Origin: Pseudomonadota bacterium
Lineage (GTDB): Bacteria; Desulfobacterota; Syntrophobacteria; Syntrophobacterales; Syntrophobacteraceae
NCBI GenBank assembly: GCA_023442755.1
Contig: JAEZXS010000073.1
Coordinates: 1 to 64,000 of the forward strand
DNA length: 64,000 bases
Direction: 5' to 3'
The translations under genes and the position numbers were made by a program. Each line of letters begins with the position of its first letter. The first letter of the stretch is position 1. This document shows positions 26,026 to 35,092 of the stretch, in pieces. Below the pieces are notes generated by a model, which saw nothing but the letters and a program-made list of their open reading frames with translations, did no database searches and was not told the origin of the DNA.

Positions 26026-28406
26026 CTCTTTGCCACCTCCACAATGAATGCAGCACCCTTGCCTGCGGAATTATCGATGCGTACGCTGCCACCCATTTCG
26101 CCCAGGACGTGACGCACATGGTATAGGCCTAGGCCTGAGCCATCGGTAGTTGTAAATCCTTTTTCGAACAATCTTTCGACATCAACCTCTGGCGAGATGC
26201 CACGCCCGTCGTCTCGAACATCCATCCTCAATGTGCCCCGTTGCCCCTTCGGTTGCGTCAATGTAAATCGGATTGCAGATGCTCTAGCCTTCCTGGCATT
26301 GCTAATGAAATTATCAATCACAACAGAGATGTCGATTGGTTTAAAGGATCGGTAGAAGCCCGGATGTTCATTGGTTACCTCTATTCCCAGGCCCGGAGGT
26401 GAGAATTCACAAGCTACCCTTTCGATGTAATCGACAACAAATTGGGCAAGGTCCGTCTGAATTGCCTCTGATTCAAGGCGAAAATTCGCTTTTGTTGCAA
26501 ACTTTGAGATTGCCTTGATTTTTTTGTTTAAAAAAGAAATCTGTTCCATTGCTGAGAGTACTTGGCTCGACGGTATCAAGTCGCGGCCATCCATGCCCGC
26601 TATGAAATTCTCCAACTGCAACTCCATGTCGACAGAATATATAGTAATTTGGTGATGCATATTGAGAATGGTATCAGTGTCAAGGCTACTTATAGAGCGA
26701 AGGAAGAGGTTTAGTTGCTTTTCTTGCTGCAGCTTTGCCTCTGTCCTGGCTGCAGTCATCTCGGCGGCCACTGCGCGTTGTTGCGCTATTTCCTTGGCCT
26801 CACGTTCCAAATCGGCAACTCGTCTTGCGTCGGCTTCGGATTTTTTTAGTTCGTCAAAACGTCTCTCAGCTTCTTCAATGCTGGAGAGTAGAGCCCTATC
26901 CTCGACCTTTTCTGCTATCCTACGTAGGCTGACCAAAGATTGTTCGAACTGCGCGCTCCGCTCATTAAGTAAACCGATTAGGTTGTGGCTGTATTCAAGG
27001 AGTTGGATGTCCTCATTGTCCACAAGCGAAGCGACGGCAGCTGAAACTCGGGCGCGCCCAGTGTCTGTCATAAGTCGCGAGAGGTCGCTTGCATCTGCTT
27101 CACCCTTGTCCGCCCATGAGACTGGGACCACATATCTCTCAAGCCTTTTGAGGCAAATTTCGCGAAAACACTTCCGCATCTCTCCTACCGCAAGAGTGTC
27201 GATGAGCCCCTGGTTGCGGCTTGAGGCTTCCTGAAAATCCGCATCATTTCCGGAAACATCAATTCGGCCAATGACATCACGGGTGCCTAGGAATCGCGCA
27301 TAACCCTGTTGCTTTCTCCGGTCTATCCCAAACCAATCAGTCCCTTCTTCGCCAATCGGGTAGACGCGAAAGTCATTGCGAAACAGGAAGACCGATCCGA
27401 ACTGGACAGATGGAAGGCCGACTCGAGCTGCAAATGTTTGTTTTGCAGATCGGTTTAGGTAATATAGTTCACAACGAAACCCTGAGTAGCGAAGTAACGG
27501 ATATTTATTTGCCTCACTGATCCGGTAGACTTGTTCTCCCCGGTCAACTAATTTAGATTCAATGAAATTCAAGTTCCCATCAAATCGTACTTCCAAAAAT
27601 GTAGTCTTGGACCTCAGATCGGAAAAAATGAAATTCCCGACATCGCCATTGACGATGTCTCTAGGGCTCACTCGCTTTGCTTCCGCATCACGCCACGCTT
27701 TCTCATCTATTTCTCGCTCTCTTGGGGCAGTAACGGTAATTCGAAAACCATCCACATCTGCCCCAAAAGGATTAATCAGTTTAGCTAAAGAAGCCTTCAG
27801 TTTAAGTATGGTAGCGCGGTTCCAATGTGTGCGCGCTTTCAGGATTTCAATTGCTGTGCCATGGCTTATCTCTTCTATGCCTTCTGGCAACTCAAATTTG
27901 CCCATTTTTGAATACGTAACAGGGATAGTCTCAAAACGTTGTTTGTCGTTTGCTTCAAAAGTGCTCCAATCGACCCTAATGCAATGTACACTGCCGTGTG
28001 GATCAGCTTTCGGTCGGGTCTGCAAGTAAATGCCTTCGCCAAGCCTGTCAGAGGAAAAACGACCTATTCCTTTGCTACCGGCATAGTGTCGTCGATCTGC
28101 CACTTGCTCCCGGAAATCGTCTACATCGCGTTTGGCAGAGTAGGCAACGAAAAGCCATTTAGATTTGAGGTCTTCATAGGACATCCCGCAACCATCATCT
28201 ACAACCCAAATAGAGTCATCGGAAAAATACAAGTTGACATGTTTGGCTCCGGCATCGAATGAATTTTTTACCAATTCGAAGATGGCGACTTGGTCATCGG
28301 TTATGAGTTCTCGACCAAGTACCCTTTTTAAACCAGAACTGACCTCGAAAGTAAGCGATGAGGGGGTTCTCGTTTGTTTAATGACAGCATCCTGGGGCAC
28401 TCCCAT
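26022..28406 (-). CDS. Double-GHKL ATPase: MutL/Hsp90/MORC-like N-terminus plus histidine-kinase C-terminus
   Basis: About 794 residues. The N-terminal GHKL ATPase has ELVKNSFDAGA (44-54), VVDDGCGMSYEDL (68-80) and GSKGIGRFSSDRLG (110-123), resembling MutL/Hsp90/MORC ATPases. A coiled coil spans roughly 500-590. A candidate phospho-accepting segment contains H584-H585 (NMHHQITIYS). The C-terminal HATPase domain has an N-box at about 695-709 (VIDNFISNARKAR), a G1 box DDGRGI at 732-737 and GSGLGLYHV at 756-764. No transmembrane helix is seen, so this is a cytosolic sensor-kinase-like ATPase. The start is the ATG at 28406 or the GTG at 28400 (AGGGAGG just upstream); both overlap the end of vsr. 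The partner is the coupled receiver-HEPN gene. Confidence 0.88.
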   Translation of the reverse strand: MGVPQDAVIKQTRTPSSLTFEVSSGLKRVLGRELITDDQVAIFELVKNSFDAGAKHVNLYFSDDSIWVVDDGCGMSYEDLKSKWLFVAYSAKRDVDDFREQVADRRHYAGSKGIGRFSSDRLGEGIYLQTRPKADPHGSVHCIRVDWSTFEANDKQRFETIPVTYSKMGKFELPEGIEEISHGTAIEILKARTHWNRATILKLKASLAKLINPFGADVDGFRITVTAPREREIDEKAWRDAEAKRVSPRDIVNGDVGNFIFSDLRSKTTFLEVRFDGNLNFIESKLVDRGEQVYRISEANKYPLLRYSGFRCELYYLNRSAKQTFAARVGLPSVQFGSVFLFRNDFRVYPIGEEGTDWFGIDRRKQQGYARFLGTRDVIGRIDVSGNDADFQEASSRNQGLIDTLAVGEMRKCFREICLKRLERYVVPVSWADKGEADASDLSRLMTDTGRARVSAAVASLVDNEDIQLLEYSHNLIGLLNERSAQFEQSLVSLRRIAEKVEDRALLSSIEEAERRFDELKKSEADARRVADLEREAKEIAQQRAVAAEMTAARTEAKLQQEKQLNLFLRSISSLDTDTILNMHHQITIYSVDMELQLENFIAGMDGRDLIPSSQVLSAMEQISFLNKKIKAISKFATKANFRLESEAIQTDLAQFVVDYIERVACEFSPPGLGIEVTNEHPGFYRSFKPIDISVVIDNFISNARKARASAIRFTLTQPKGQRGTLRMDVRDDGRGISPEVDVERLFEKGFTTTDGSGLGLYHVRHVLGEMGGSVRIDNSAGKGAAFIVEVAKR

Positions 28407-28848
28407 CCTCCCTTTTTCCTTGTTCGGCCGCTGTGCTCCGGGGCGGCCCGAGAAATTTTGTAATCTTAGGTAAAAGATCTTGCATCTTTGCCGTTTCACA
28501 TTCCCAAATAACGAGTACAGTCCATCCTAAATCTTCGAGTTTCAACAAATTCTGCTGGTCACGAATCTTATTAGTATCAAATTTCAGCTGCCAGTAAGCC
28601 TGCCGGGACTTGGGTACATGTGCAATGGGGCAATGTTCATGGTAATGCCAAAAGCATCCGTGTACGAAAATAGCTTTTCGCTTATGTTTGAAGATGATAT
28701 CGGGTTCCCCCGGCAACCCGCGGCCATACAATCGGAACCGATATCCAAGGGCATGCAAACTGCGCCTGACAAGAAGCTCCGGTGCGGTATTATGGCTCCT
28801 TATCTTTCTCATGTGCGCGCTTCGTTGCGCCGTCGTCATTAGGTCCAT
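28378..28848 (-). CDS. vsr: Very short patch repair endonuclease
   Basis: A 156-residue Vsr protein: RSAHMRKIRSHNTAPELLVRR at the start (the NTxPE region), then GEPDIIFKHKRKAIFVHGCFWH and HCPIAHVP, which carry the catalytic Asp, His and zinc-binding residues. Vsr nicks DNA 5' of T:G mismatches formed by deamination of 5-methylcytosine, so it protects sites of a C5 methyltransferase such as the one at the other end of this island. It is the first gene of a three-gene minus-strand operon, and its 3' end overlaps the GHKL ATPase gene by about 29 bp. Confidence 0.93.
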   Translation of the reverse strand: MDLMTTAQRSAHMRKIRSHNTAPELLVRRSLHALGYRFRLYGRGLPGEPDIIFKHKRKAIFVHGCFWHYHEHCPIAHVPKSRQAYWQLKFDTNKIRDQQNLLKLEDLGWTVLVIWECETAKMQDLLPKITKFLGPPRSTAAEQGKREDGSAPGCCH

Positions 28849-29283
28849 CTGTGAATCGCGCTCCCATTTTAGCAGAATTGCTTTAATATCTTACAATTTG
28901 GAGAAAAATTGAGATTTAAGATCCCATTCTACACCTCTTTATTCGCAATGTCGAATTAAGCAATTGGGGTGCCATCGAGGAAGCTCGTCTAGTAGATTCT
29001 GCAAGGGAGGCCTATGAAAGATCCGCTGCCCTCGTTGGGCTGATCCAGTGCTTTTCCCCATGCTCTCACACATTGTACTTTTTGGAGAGTCGCAAGGATG
29101 CGTTAGAAAAACGTTAAACCCACACTACACTTTAAGGAAAGTAAAGCAGAGGCTTAAATGTTGGAAAATGCCTTTTGCATCGACGAGTAAAGAAGGCAAT
29201 GAATAGGGGCTGGAAGTGCAGGTATAATCCAGCCTATGGTAGATTGCCTCCTGGTACAAAAGCTCTTTCACATTTTCGCAGCA
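28849..29283. other. Right edge of the island, AT-rich, possible gene remnant
   Basis: About 435 bp. It contains the vsr promoter region. On the plus strand, 65 stop-free codons lie at 28920-29114 (ending at TAA 29115-29117) without a start codon; the translation (for example NWGAIEEARLVDSAREAYERS) looks coding-like but is not recognised. It may be a decayed gene end. Confidence 0.3.
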
Positions 29284-29802
29284 TCAAACCCGCACTACAA
29301 ACTTATCCTTCCTCGGTGCCGGCTTGGGAGGTTCGCCGTCGGGATAGCCAAGGATGCAGGAGCCCACGCCGATGTAATCCCCGGTAACGCCCCATTTCTT
29401 CAGAAGCGCTTTGCCTTCCTCGGACTCGAACATCTGCCTTTCCCGGTGAATCCAGCAGGAGCCTATACCGAGAGACGCAGCGGCGTTGAACATGTTGCCG
29501 AGCGCAAGGCTTGCGTCTTCCACCGGGGTTACCTTGCTCCTGTCGGCAAGCACGAGAATGATGGTAGGCGCGCCAAAGTAGGGATCGAGGTTCTTTTTGA
29601 GTATGGCGGCGTTCATGGCAGAAAGCTGCTTTATCGTTTCCTTGTCCTGGACGACGATAAAAAGGGCCGACTGCTGGTTTGCGCCGCTGGGTGCATACAT
29701 TCCCGCCTGGAGAATCAGGTTCAGTTCCTCTTCCCCGATCTGTTCCGACGTGAATTTACGGATGCTTCTTCTTGCGAGGAGAGTCTTTATCGTTTCGTTC
29801 AT
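29284..29802 (-). CDS. Nitroreductase-family FMN oxidoreductase
   Basis: A 172-residue short nitroreductase with the FMN-binding start LARRSIRKF, the APSGANQQS loop and the C-terminal GVGSCILGYPDGEPPKP. Such proteins use NAD(P)H to reduce nitro compounds, flavins or quinones; the physiological substrate is unknown. The last 143 bp are duplicated nearly exactly at 23525-23667, 5.8 kb away in the same orientation, enclosing the methyltransferase/Vsr island. Confidence 0.9.
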   Translation of the reverse strand: MNETIKTLLARRSIRKFTSEQIGEEELNLILQAGMYAPSGANQQSALFIVVQDKETIKQLSAMNAAILKKNLDPYFGAPTIILVLADRSKVTPVEDASLALGNMFNAAASLGIGSCWIHRERQMFESEEGKALLKKWGVTGDYIGVGSCILGYPDGEPPKPAPRKDKFVVRV

Positions 29803-29902
29803 GGGATTTCGTCCTCCTTTCAGGCGACAGGGAACATCCGGTCATTTCGCTAGCACTTGTCCGGGAGGCTGTCAATCAAAAGCGTAGAGGAATTCTGGGA
29901 AC

Positions 29903-31651
29903 TTAGTGGTGCATGACGGTGGGAGTCTTCCGCCTTTCAGCTGCCGGTCCATCCAGTTCCTCGTCCAGTTCGGTCATCACCCGTTTATAACAGTCGGGGC
30001 AGATGCCGTGGCTGAACTGGGCCTCGGAGCGTTGATGGATGTAGGCTTCCAGCTGCTGCCAGTAGCCTTCGTCGTTGCGTATCTTTTTGCAGTACGAGCA
30101 GATGGGCAGCAGGCCGCTCAAAGTTTTCACGTTGGCAAGGGCTTCCTGAAGTTCCGACAGAAGTTTTTCACGCTCCTGCTCGGCCCGCTTGCGTTCCGTG
30201 ATGTCCCGCGCGATGGTGGACCCGCCTATGACCTCTCCCAGGGCGTTCCGGATCGGAGCAACGGAGACGGAAACCTGAATGAGTTCCCCATCTTTCCTGG
30301 CGCGGGTTGCCTCGTAATGCTCGACATTCTCCGAACGGGCGATCTTCTCAAGAATTTCGGGAAGTTCATCAGGACAGTTTTCCGGGACAAGCATGGAAAT
30401 GGACAGGCCAATGGCCTCTTCCGCGGTATACCCGTAAATCTTTTCCGCGGCGCGGTTCCAACTCGTGATTATCCCGTCGAGCGTCTTCGATATTATGGCG
30501 TCATCGGAGCCTTCCACTATTGCCGCCAATTCCTCGGCCGCGTCGGCCCGCGCTTTTGCCTCTTCCTCCGCCGCCACGTGCTCTCGAAGAAGTGAATCGG
30601 CACGCAGCAGGGCCTTGGCCACCTTGTTGGTTTCGACGACCTCACAGGGGTTGACCGAAACGGTTTCGCCCCGCCCGAGCGCCAGCGCAGGCGCGATCAG
30701 GCTTTGCACGGATCGGGCTATGATGCGGGCGATAACCAGGGCCAGCACCAGGCCGAAGGAGATGAGCACGCCCAGGCCTGCGCTCACCCACCAGACCCAG
30801 CGCCTGAGTTCCTGGGACATGACCACTTTAGGAACACTGACCAGCACCGTCCAGCCGGTCGTATCCGAACGTTTGAACGCCATAGTGGAGAGAGTCCACT
30901 CGGCATTGATTCCTTCCGTGACCCCTTGGTATGCAACCGCCATCTTCTGCAGCAGGGAGGGAGAGTCAATGCGTTTTCCGGTAAACAGTTCCGGTGAACG
31001 GGATCTTGTCACGATGGCGTTGTCGTTGTCGAGAATTGTTATCAGCCATTCCGGCGGCAGTTCGCGCAGGTTGAAAATGTCCGCCAGGTGGTTCACCGGT
31101 ATTGTCATCACCAGGTCGTAATGAACACGGCCATCCCGAAACACCGGAACATCCACGCCGACGAGATGACGCCCGGTGACCGCCCCCTTGAAAACGTTAC
31201 TGATAGTGGGCCGGGCTGTTTCGAAAATCTTCGAAACCGTCTCCATGTTGCTGCGCTTGGGCAGGCTGCTGCCGAAGGGCCTGTAGGAATTAACGATCTG
31301 CTGGCCGGTTGCGTCGGCCATGATGATGTCCGAACCCGGAAAATTACCGAGGACGCTTCGGGTTTGGGCATAAAAGGCGGCCATGTCCCCGGATGCGAGC
31401 GCAGGAGAGGTGGCAAGCGCCTCCAGCGATGCCCTGTGTGTAGCCAGGTCGCGGTCCAGGGCCGTAGACAGGACATTGGCCATGGAGAGCAGATTTTGTT
31501 CGAGGAGCGCTTCCCTGCTCAGATAGGATTGGTGGACCAGGTACACGGTAGACACGCACACGGGCAGCAGGCATGACAGAACCAGGGCCGTCAGGTACGA
31601 CTGTATGTGCAGCTGGTTGGGACGCCCGAAACGTGTACCGAACATAGACAT
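29903..31651 (-). CDS. Membrane PAS sensor with Cache-like periplasmic domain and C-terminal CxxC tail, no catalytic output
   Basis: 582 residues. A first transmembrane helix lies at about 18-40, then a large periplasmic Cache-like domain (about 45-285). A second helix (WWVSAGLGVLISFGLVLAL region) leads into a HAMP-like linker. A PAS domain follows with EGSDDAIISKTLDGIITSWN, ending in the PAC segment IGGSTIARDITERKRAE. A short coiled coil leads to a cysteine tail with ICSYCKKIRNDEGYW and HGICPDCYKR (two CxxC pairs). Histidine kinase, GGDEF and methyl-accepting domains are all absent. The tail resembles one often found at the end of PAS proteins in this group of bacteria; its output is unknown. 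Confidence 0.82.
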   Translation of the reverse strand: MSMFGTRFGRPNQLHIQSYLTALVLSCLLPVCVSTVYLVHQSYLSREALLEQNLLSMANVLSTALDRDLATHRASLEALATSPALASGDMAAFYAQTRSVLGNFPGSDIIMADATGQQIVNSYRPFGSSLPKRSNMETVSKIFETARPTISNVFKGAVTGRHLVGVDVPVFRDGRVHYDLVMTIPVNHLADIFNLRELPPEWLITILDNDNAIVTRSRSPELFTGKRIDSPSLLQKMAVAYQGVTEGINAEWTLSTMAFKRSDTTGWTVLVSVPKVVMSQELRRWVWWVSAGLGVLISFGLVLALVIARIIARSVQSLIAPALALGRGETVSVNPCEVVETNKVAKALLRADSLLREHVAAEEEAKARADAAEELAAIVEGSDDAIISKTLDGIITSWNRAAEKIYGYTAEEAIGLSISMLVPENCPDELPEILEKIARSENVEHYEATRARKDGELIQVSVSVAPIRNALGEVIGGSTIARDITERKRAEQEREKLLSELQEALANVKTLSGLLPICSYCKKIRNDEGYWQQLEAYIHQRSEAQFSHGICPDCYKRVMTELDEELDGPAAERRKTPTVMHH

Positions 31652-32043
31652 ATCTCATTCCTGGCCGGTTTGAACCCCCGTATGGAGCACTTTATTGATA
31701 CCGATTCTTATCGCAGAATTCGATGCGAAATAAAAGAGCGGAAGGGACTTGCGTGCATTAATTTACATGCGTCGCCGTCGGATGGTGCGCGTTGTCCGCA
31801 GCGGCTTGCGATCAGTCATAACGCATCCCTCGCCCCTGGTTGGGGAACTCATTGCAAGAACTCGGGAAAAATCAGAAAACCGGGATAATCAGGTAAGCGA
31901 ACTACTCATTTTCTGCCCGGTACAATACCCCTTTACACATGAAGGAATCGTGGCAAGGTTTAAATATGCCCGAAGAACATTGTTTATAAATGCCGTCAGC
32001 CCTCAAGAGGACGCATTCATCCTGTTGCGCATTGGAGAATAAA
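31652..32043. other. Divergent intergenic region
   Basis: About 390 bp between the PAS sensor (minus) and a small plus-strand gene. Short frames here have no support. A promoter for each gene is expected. I see no repeat or RNA motif. Confidence 0.4.
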
Positions 32044-32388
32044 ATGGCCAAGACTGAACCGCGCGATATTTCTTATGGGCAGATACTGGAGGAAGCTCTG
32101 AGAGCCAGGGAACAATTCTTGAAAGAACAGCCTCATCTTCAGGATTTTCAGGACGAGATAGATAGAATGCTGGAAAAGACAGCGGGATTTGAAAACCGGA
32201 TGTCGGTGCTTTCTTTTATGATGGAGGCAAAACTCTACGAACTCAGCAGGGCATTTTCCGACATTCGAGATATCACCGTCAGACTCCAGGGATTTCTCGG
32301 TACGGTTAAAACTCTGGGTGCGGCCGAGACTGGAACTCCCGATAAGCTTCTGGATTATTGCGTCAATTCGGAATGTTACGTTAATTAG
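32044..32388 (+). CDS. Small helical protein of unknown function
   Basis: A 114-residue, mostly helical and charged protein (EEALRAREQFLKEQP, then DEIDRMLEKTAGFENRM) with two cysteines near the C-terminus (DYCVNSECYVN). The ATG at 32044 follows TTGGAGAATAAA, a good ribosome-binding site. It is not recognised as a named family, has no signal peptide or membrane segment, and is convergent with the cbiO-like gene. Confidence 0.6.
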   Translation: MAKTEPRDISYGQILEEALRAREQFLKEQPHLQDFQDEIDRMLEKTAGFENRMSVLSFMMEAKLYELSRAFSDIRDITVRLQGFLGTVKTLGAAETGTPDKLLDYCVNSECYVN

Positions 32389-32409
32389 CCTGCCGGCCCG
32401 ATCCGGCGG

Positions 32410-34104
32410 TCAGCCCTCTTGATTCGCGTTTCGGAGCGCAACGATCCGCTCGTGGCAGGCGTTGCGGTAGGTGTAGTCGAGACCGTTCAGGGAGACGAGG
32501 TGGTGGTCTTCGACGAAGTCTTCCAGTTCGTAGTCGCGGACCTTGCTGCCTTTGTGCAGGACGACCACCCGGTTGCACAGCGCCCTGATGAGCGGTATGT
32601 CGTGACTGATGAGGATTTTCGTAATCGGCAGATCGGCCAGGATGTGAATCAGGAGTTCCTCGTTTTGCGGGTCGAGGCTGGCGGTCGGTTCATCGAGGAT
32701 CAGCACCTCGGGCGTCATGCTCAGGGCCGCGGCAATGGCCAGCCTTTTGCGTTCCCCCGCGCTCATATGCAGCGGGACCCTCTTCTCGTACCCCGAAAGC
32801 CGCACCAGTTCCAGCGCATGTGACACCCGCCCGCGGATTTCCTTCTTCCCCAGCCCCATCTGGCGCGGACCGAACGCGATCTCTTCCTCGCACGTGGGGC
32901 AGAATAACTGGTCCGCCGGGTTTTGAAACACGATTCCCACCTTCCGCCACAGGTCGAACTTCGCACCGTTGCGCACTGGTTGTCCGTCCACCAGGAGGGC
33001 GCCCTCCCCGGACAGGACCCCGACCAGGCAATGGGCAAGAGTCGATTTCCCCGCGCCGTTTTCCCCGACTATTGCCAGATTTTCTCCCCGCCCGATTTGC
33101 AGCGATACCTTGCGAAGTCCCCATGCCCCATCCGGATACCGGAAAGAGTAGTCCTCGATATCGATTAGATTTTCGCCGCTGTGCGGGTGCTCGTGATGGC
33201 GGTGCGGGGCGGCAGCCGGCTCCGGGCCGTGGTCGTGGTGGTGGTGCGCGTGCGGAACGTCCGGGCCGTGCTGGTGATCGTTGTGGTGATGATGGTAATG
33301 GTCGTGGGCGTGGTCCTCGGAATTGCCGTTCTGGCAGCAATGGAAGCGGAAGTTGAAATCGAGGCCGTGCGAGCGCATCAGGGCGGGCTGTGAAACGAGT
33401 TCGCGCATTGTGAAGTCGTGGTGGATTTGTCCTTCCTCGAACACCACTGCCCGTTCGCAGAGTCCGAACAGAAATGCCAGGTCGTGGCTGATGACGACCA
33501 GGGTGCCCGCAAAATCCTGGATGAGGTCCCACAGGAGGTTTTCCTGCTTCGAATCGAGATTTGCGGTCGGTTCGTCCAGGATGAGCACCTGGGGCTTCAT
33601 GGAAAGCACGGTGGCCAGCGCGGCGCGTTTTTTCTGGCCGTAGCTGAGCCGGTGCGGCGCCTTGTAGAGAAACTCCGAAACACCGACGGTTTGCGCGGCG
33701 TGCTGAACGACTGCATCGGCCTTTGAGCGGGAAAGCCCCTGGTTGAGCGGCCCGAAGGCGATATCCTCGTAGAGCGTATTGCAGAAAAGCTGGTCGTCCG
33801 GGTCCTGGAAAAGGACGCCTATTTCGAGCCGGGCCCGGAGGAGCCGTTCCTCGGAATCGAGGGGTTCGCCCCGGTAGAGGATTTCGCCGTGCTGCGGACG
33901 GTAGATGCCGTTCAGGTGCTTGATAAAGGTGGTCTTCCCCGCACCGTTGTGGCCGGCCAGGGCTATCCGGTCGCCGGGATAGATGTCGAGGCCTATGCCT
34001 TCGAGCGCCCTGCGGCCGTCGCCATAGCGGTAGCCGAGGTCCCTGATCCGGAACAGGGGTTCTTTGCCCTCGAAGCTGTGCGGAGTGTATTCTTTCTGAT
34101 GCAT
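32410..34104 (-). CDS. cbiO: Fused double ATPase of a nickel/cobalt ECF transporter, with His-rich linker
   Basis: 564 residues with two ABC ATPase domains in one chain. The first has Walker A GHNGAGKTT (51-59), the signature RLSYGQKKR (152-160) and Walker B VLILDEPT. The second has GENGAGKST, HMSAGERKR and VLILDEPTASLDPQ. The domains are joined by a linker (about 255-310) with two dozen or so histidines. It energises uptake of Ni2+ or Co2+ through the CbiM and CbiQ proteins encoded just upstream. Most members use a single-domain ATPase as a homodimer; here the pair is fused. The linker may bind or sense the metal (inference). Confidence 0.9.
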   Translation of the reverse strand: MHQKEYTPHSFEGKEPLFRIRDLGYRYGDGRRALEGIGLDIYPGDRIALAGHNGAGKTTFIKHLNGIYRPQHGEILYRGEPLDSEERLLRARLEIGVLFQDPDDQLFCNTLYEDIAFGPLNQGLSRSKADAVVQHAAQTVGVSEFLYKAPHRLSYGQKKRAALATVLSMKPQVLILDEPTANLDSKQENLLWDLIQDFAGTLVVISHDLAFLFGLCERAVVFEEGQIHHDFTMRELVSQPALMRSHGLDFNFRFHCCQNGNSEDHAHDHYHHHHNDHQHGPDVPHAHHHHDHGPEPAAAPHRHHEHPHSGENLIDIEDYSFRYPDGAWGLRKVSLQIGRGENLAIVGENGAGKSTLAHCLVGVLSGEGALLVDGQPVRNGAKFDLWRKVGIVFQNPADQLFCPTCEEEIAFGPRQMGLGKKEIRGRVSHALELVRLSGYEKRVPLHMSAGERKRLAIAAALSMTPEVLILDEPTASLDPQNEELLIHILADLPITKILISHDIPLIRALCNRVVVLHKGSKVRDYELEDFVEDHHLVSLNGLDYTYRNACHERIVALRNANQEG

Positions 34105-34156
34105 TCTATTTATCCAATTTACTTACGCAAAAGCAAAAACGGTCTATCCGCAGATT

Positions 34157-35092
34157 TCATCGCATCCAACGATCCAGTACGATCAAACCGATGCCCGCCG
34201 CCGCGAAGGCGACCCCTTTCAGCCAATCCGATATCCCGGCCCGGAACTCTACGGTCGCGGCGGTTTTGCCCGTGTAGCCGCGTGAGATCATTGCTTCATG
34301 GACTCTTTCCGTCCGTTCCAGGCTGCGGACGAAAAGCATTCCCATCAGGTTTCCGGCAGCCCTTGCGGTATTGGAAAAGCTGCCTCCGCGAAATCCGCGC
34401 ACGCGCATTCCCCGCATCATCCGCTTCGATTCGTCGCCGAACACGAACATGTACCGGTGGACGAGTGCGATCATCCGGCACACTGTAGGGGGGAGTCCGA
34501 GGGATTCAAGCGCCTGGATGAAGGTGGAGAACGGCATCCTTCCCAGGAGGACTTCGACGAGGAAGGCGATTGCCGCGGCTTTGATGCATATGAGCAAAGC
34601 GACGTGGACTCCCCGCACGTTGAAGGAAATGTATGGCGCGTTCGAAAGGACGAAAAGGGTATCGCCGTTTCCGGCCGGCATGGTCACGGGAAGAACGATG
34701 AGGAACATCCCGAGAAAGCCGCCCATGGCTGCAAGCCTCGCCATGCTGCGTTTGAAGGACGCGCCCGAAGCAGGCACGGCCGGAACCGCCGCAGCGAGAG
34801 CGGCGCAGGCGAACAGGGTGTTGTGGAGATAGGCGGTGCAAAAGATGAAGACCAGAACGGAGCAGATGCGCACCCGCGGGTCCCAGGACAATTGCTGCGG
34901 AGGGCCGTTCCGGTCCGAATCGATCCGGGAAAAATCGACTTCGCTTCGCAGGGAATCGGGGCTTTCCGGACGTTGGAGCCCTCGCCGAATGGTTCGCAGG
35001 GAGAGGGCGAAAAGCACGCACAGCACTCCCAGTCCGATGAGGGCCATGTAAAAGGGAACGGCGACGGTCTGCACGGCTGGCTGCATGATCAT
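34157..35092 (-). CDS. cbiQ: ECF transporter transmembrane subunit CbiQ/NikQ
   Basis: A 311-residue membrane subunit. An extra N-terminal transmembrane helix (about 8-32) precedes the CbiQ domain. The domain ends with the coupling motifs RGMRVRGFRGG and the ERTERVHEAMISRGYTG segment that contact the ATPase. The ATG at 35092 overlaps the stop of cbiM as ATGA; a longer frame upstream lies within cbiM. The extra N-terminal helix might replace a separate CbiN/NikN protein, which is absent (inference). Confidence 0.88.
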   Translation of the reverse strand: MIMQPAVQTVAVPFYMALIGLGVLCVLFALSLRTIRRGLQRPESPDSLRSEVDFSRIDSDRNGPPQQLSWDPRVRICSVLVFIFCTAYLHNTLFACAALAAAVPAVPASGASFKRSMARLAAMGGFLGMFLIVLPVTMPAGNGDTLFVLSNAPYISFNVRGVHVALLICIKAAAIAFLVEVLLGRMPFSTFIQALESLGLPPTVCRMIALVHRYMFVFGDESKRMMRGMRVRGFRGGSFSNTARAAGNLMGMLFVRSLERTERVHEAMISRGYTGKTAATVEFRAGISDWLKGVAFAAAGIGLIVLDRWMR

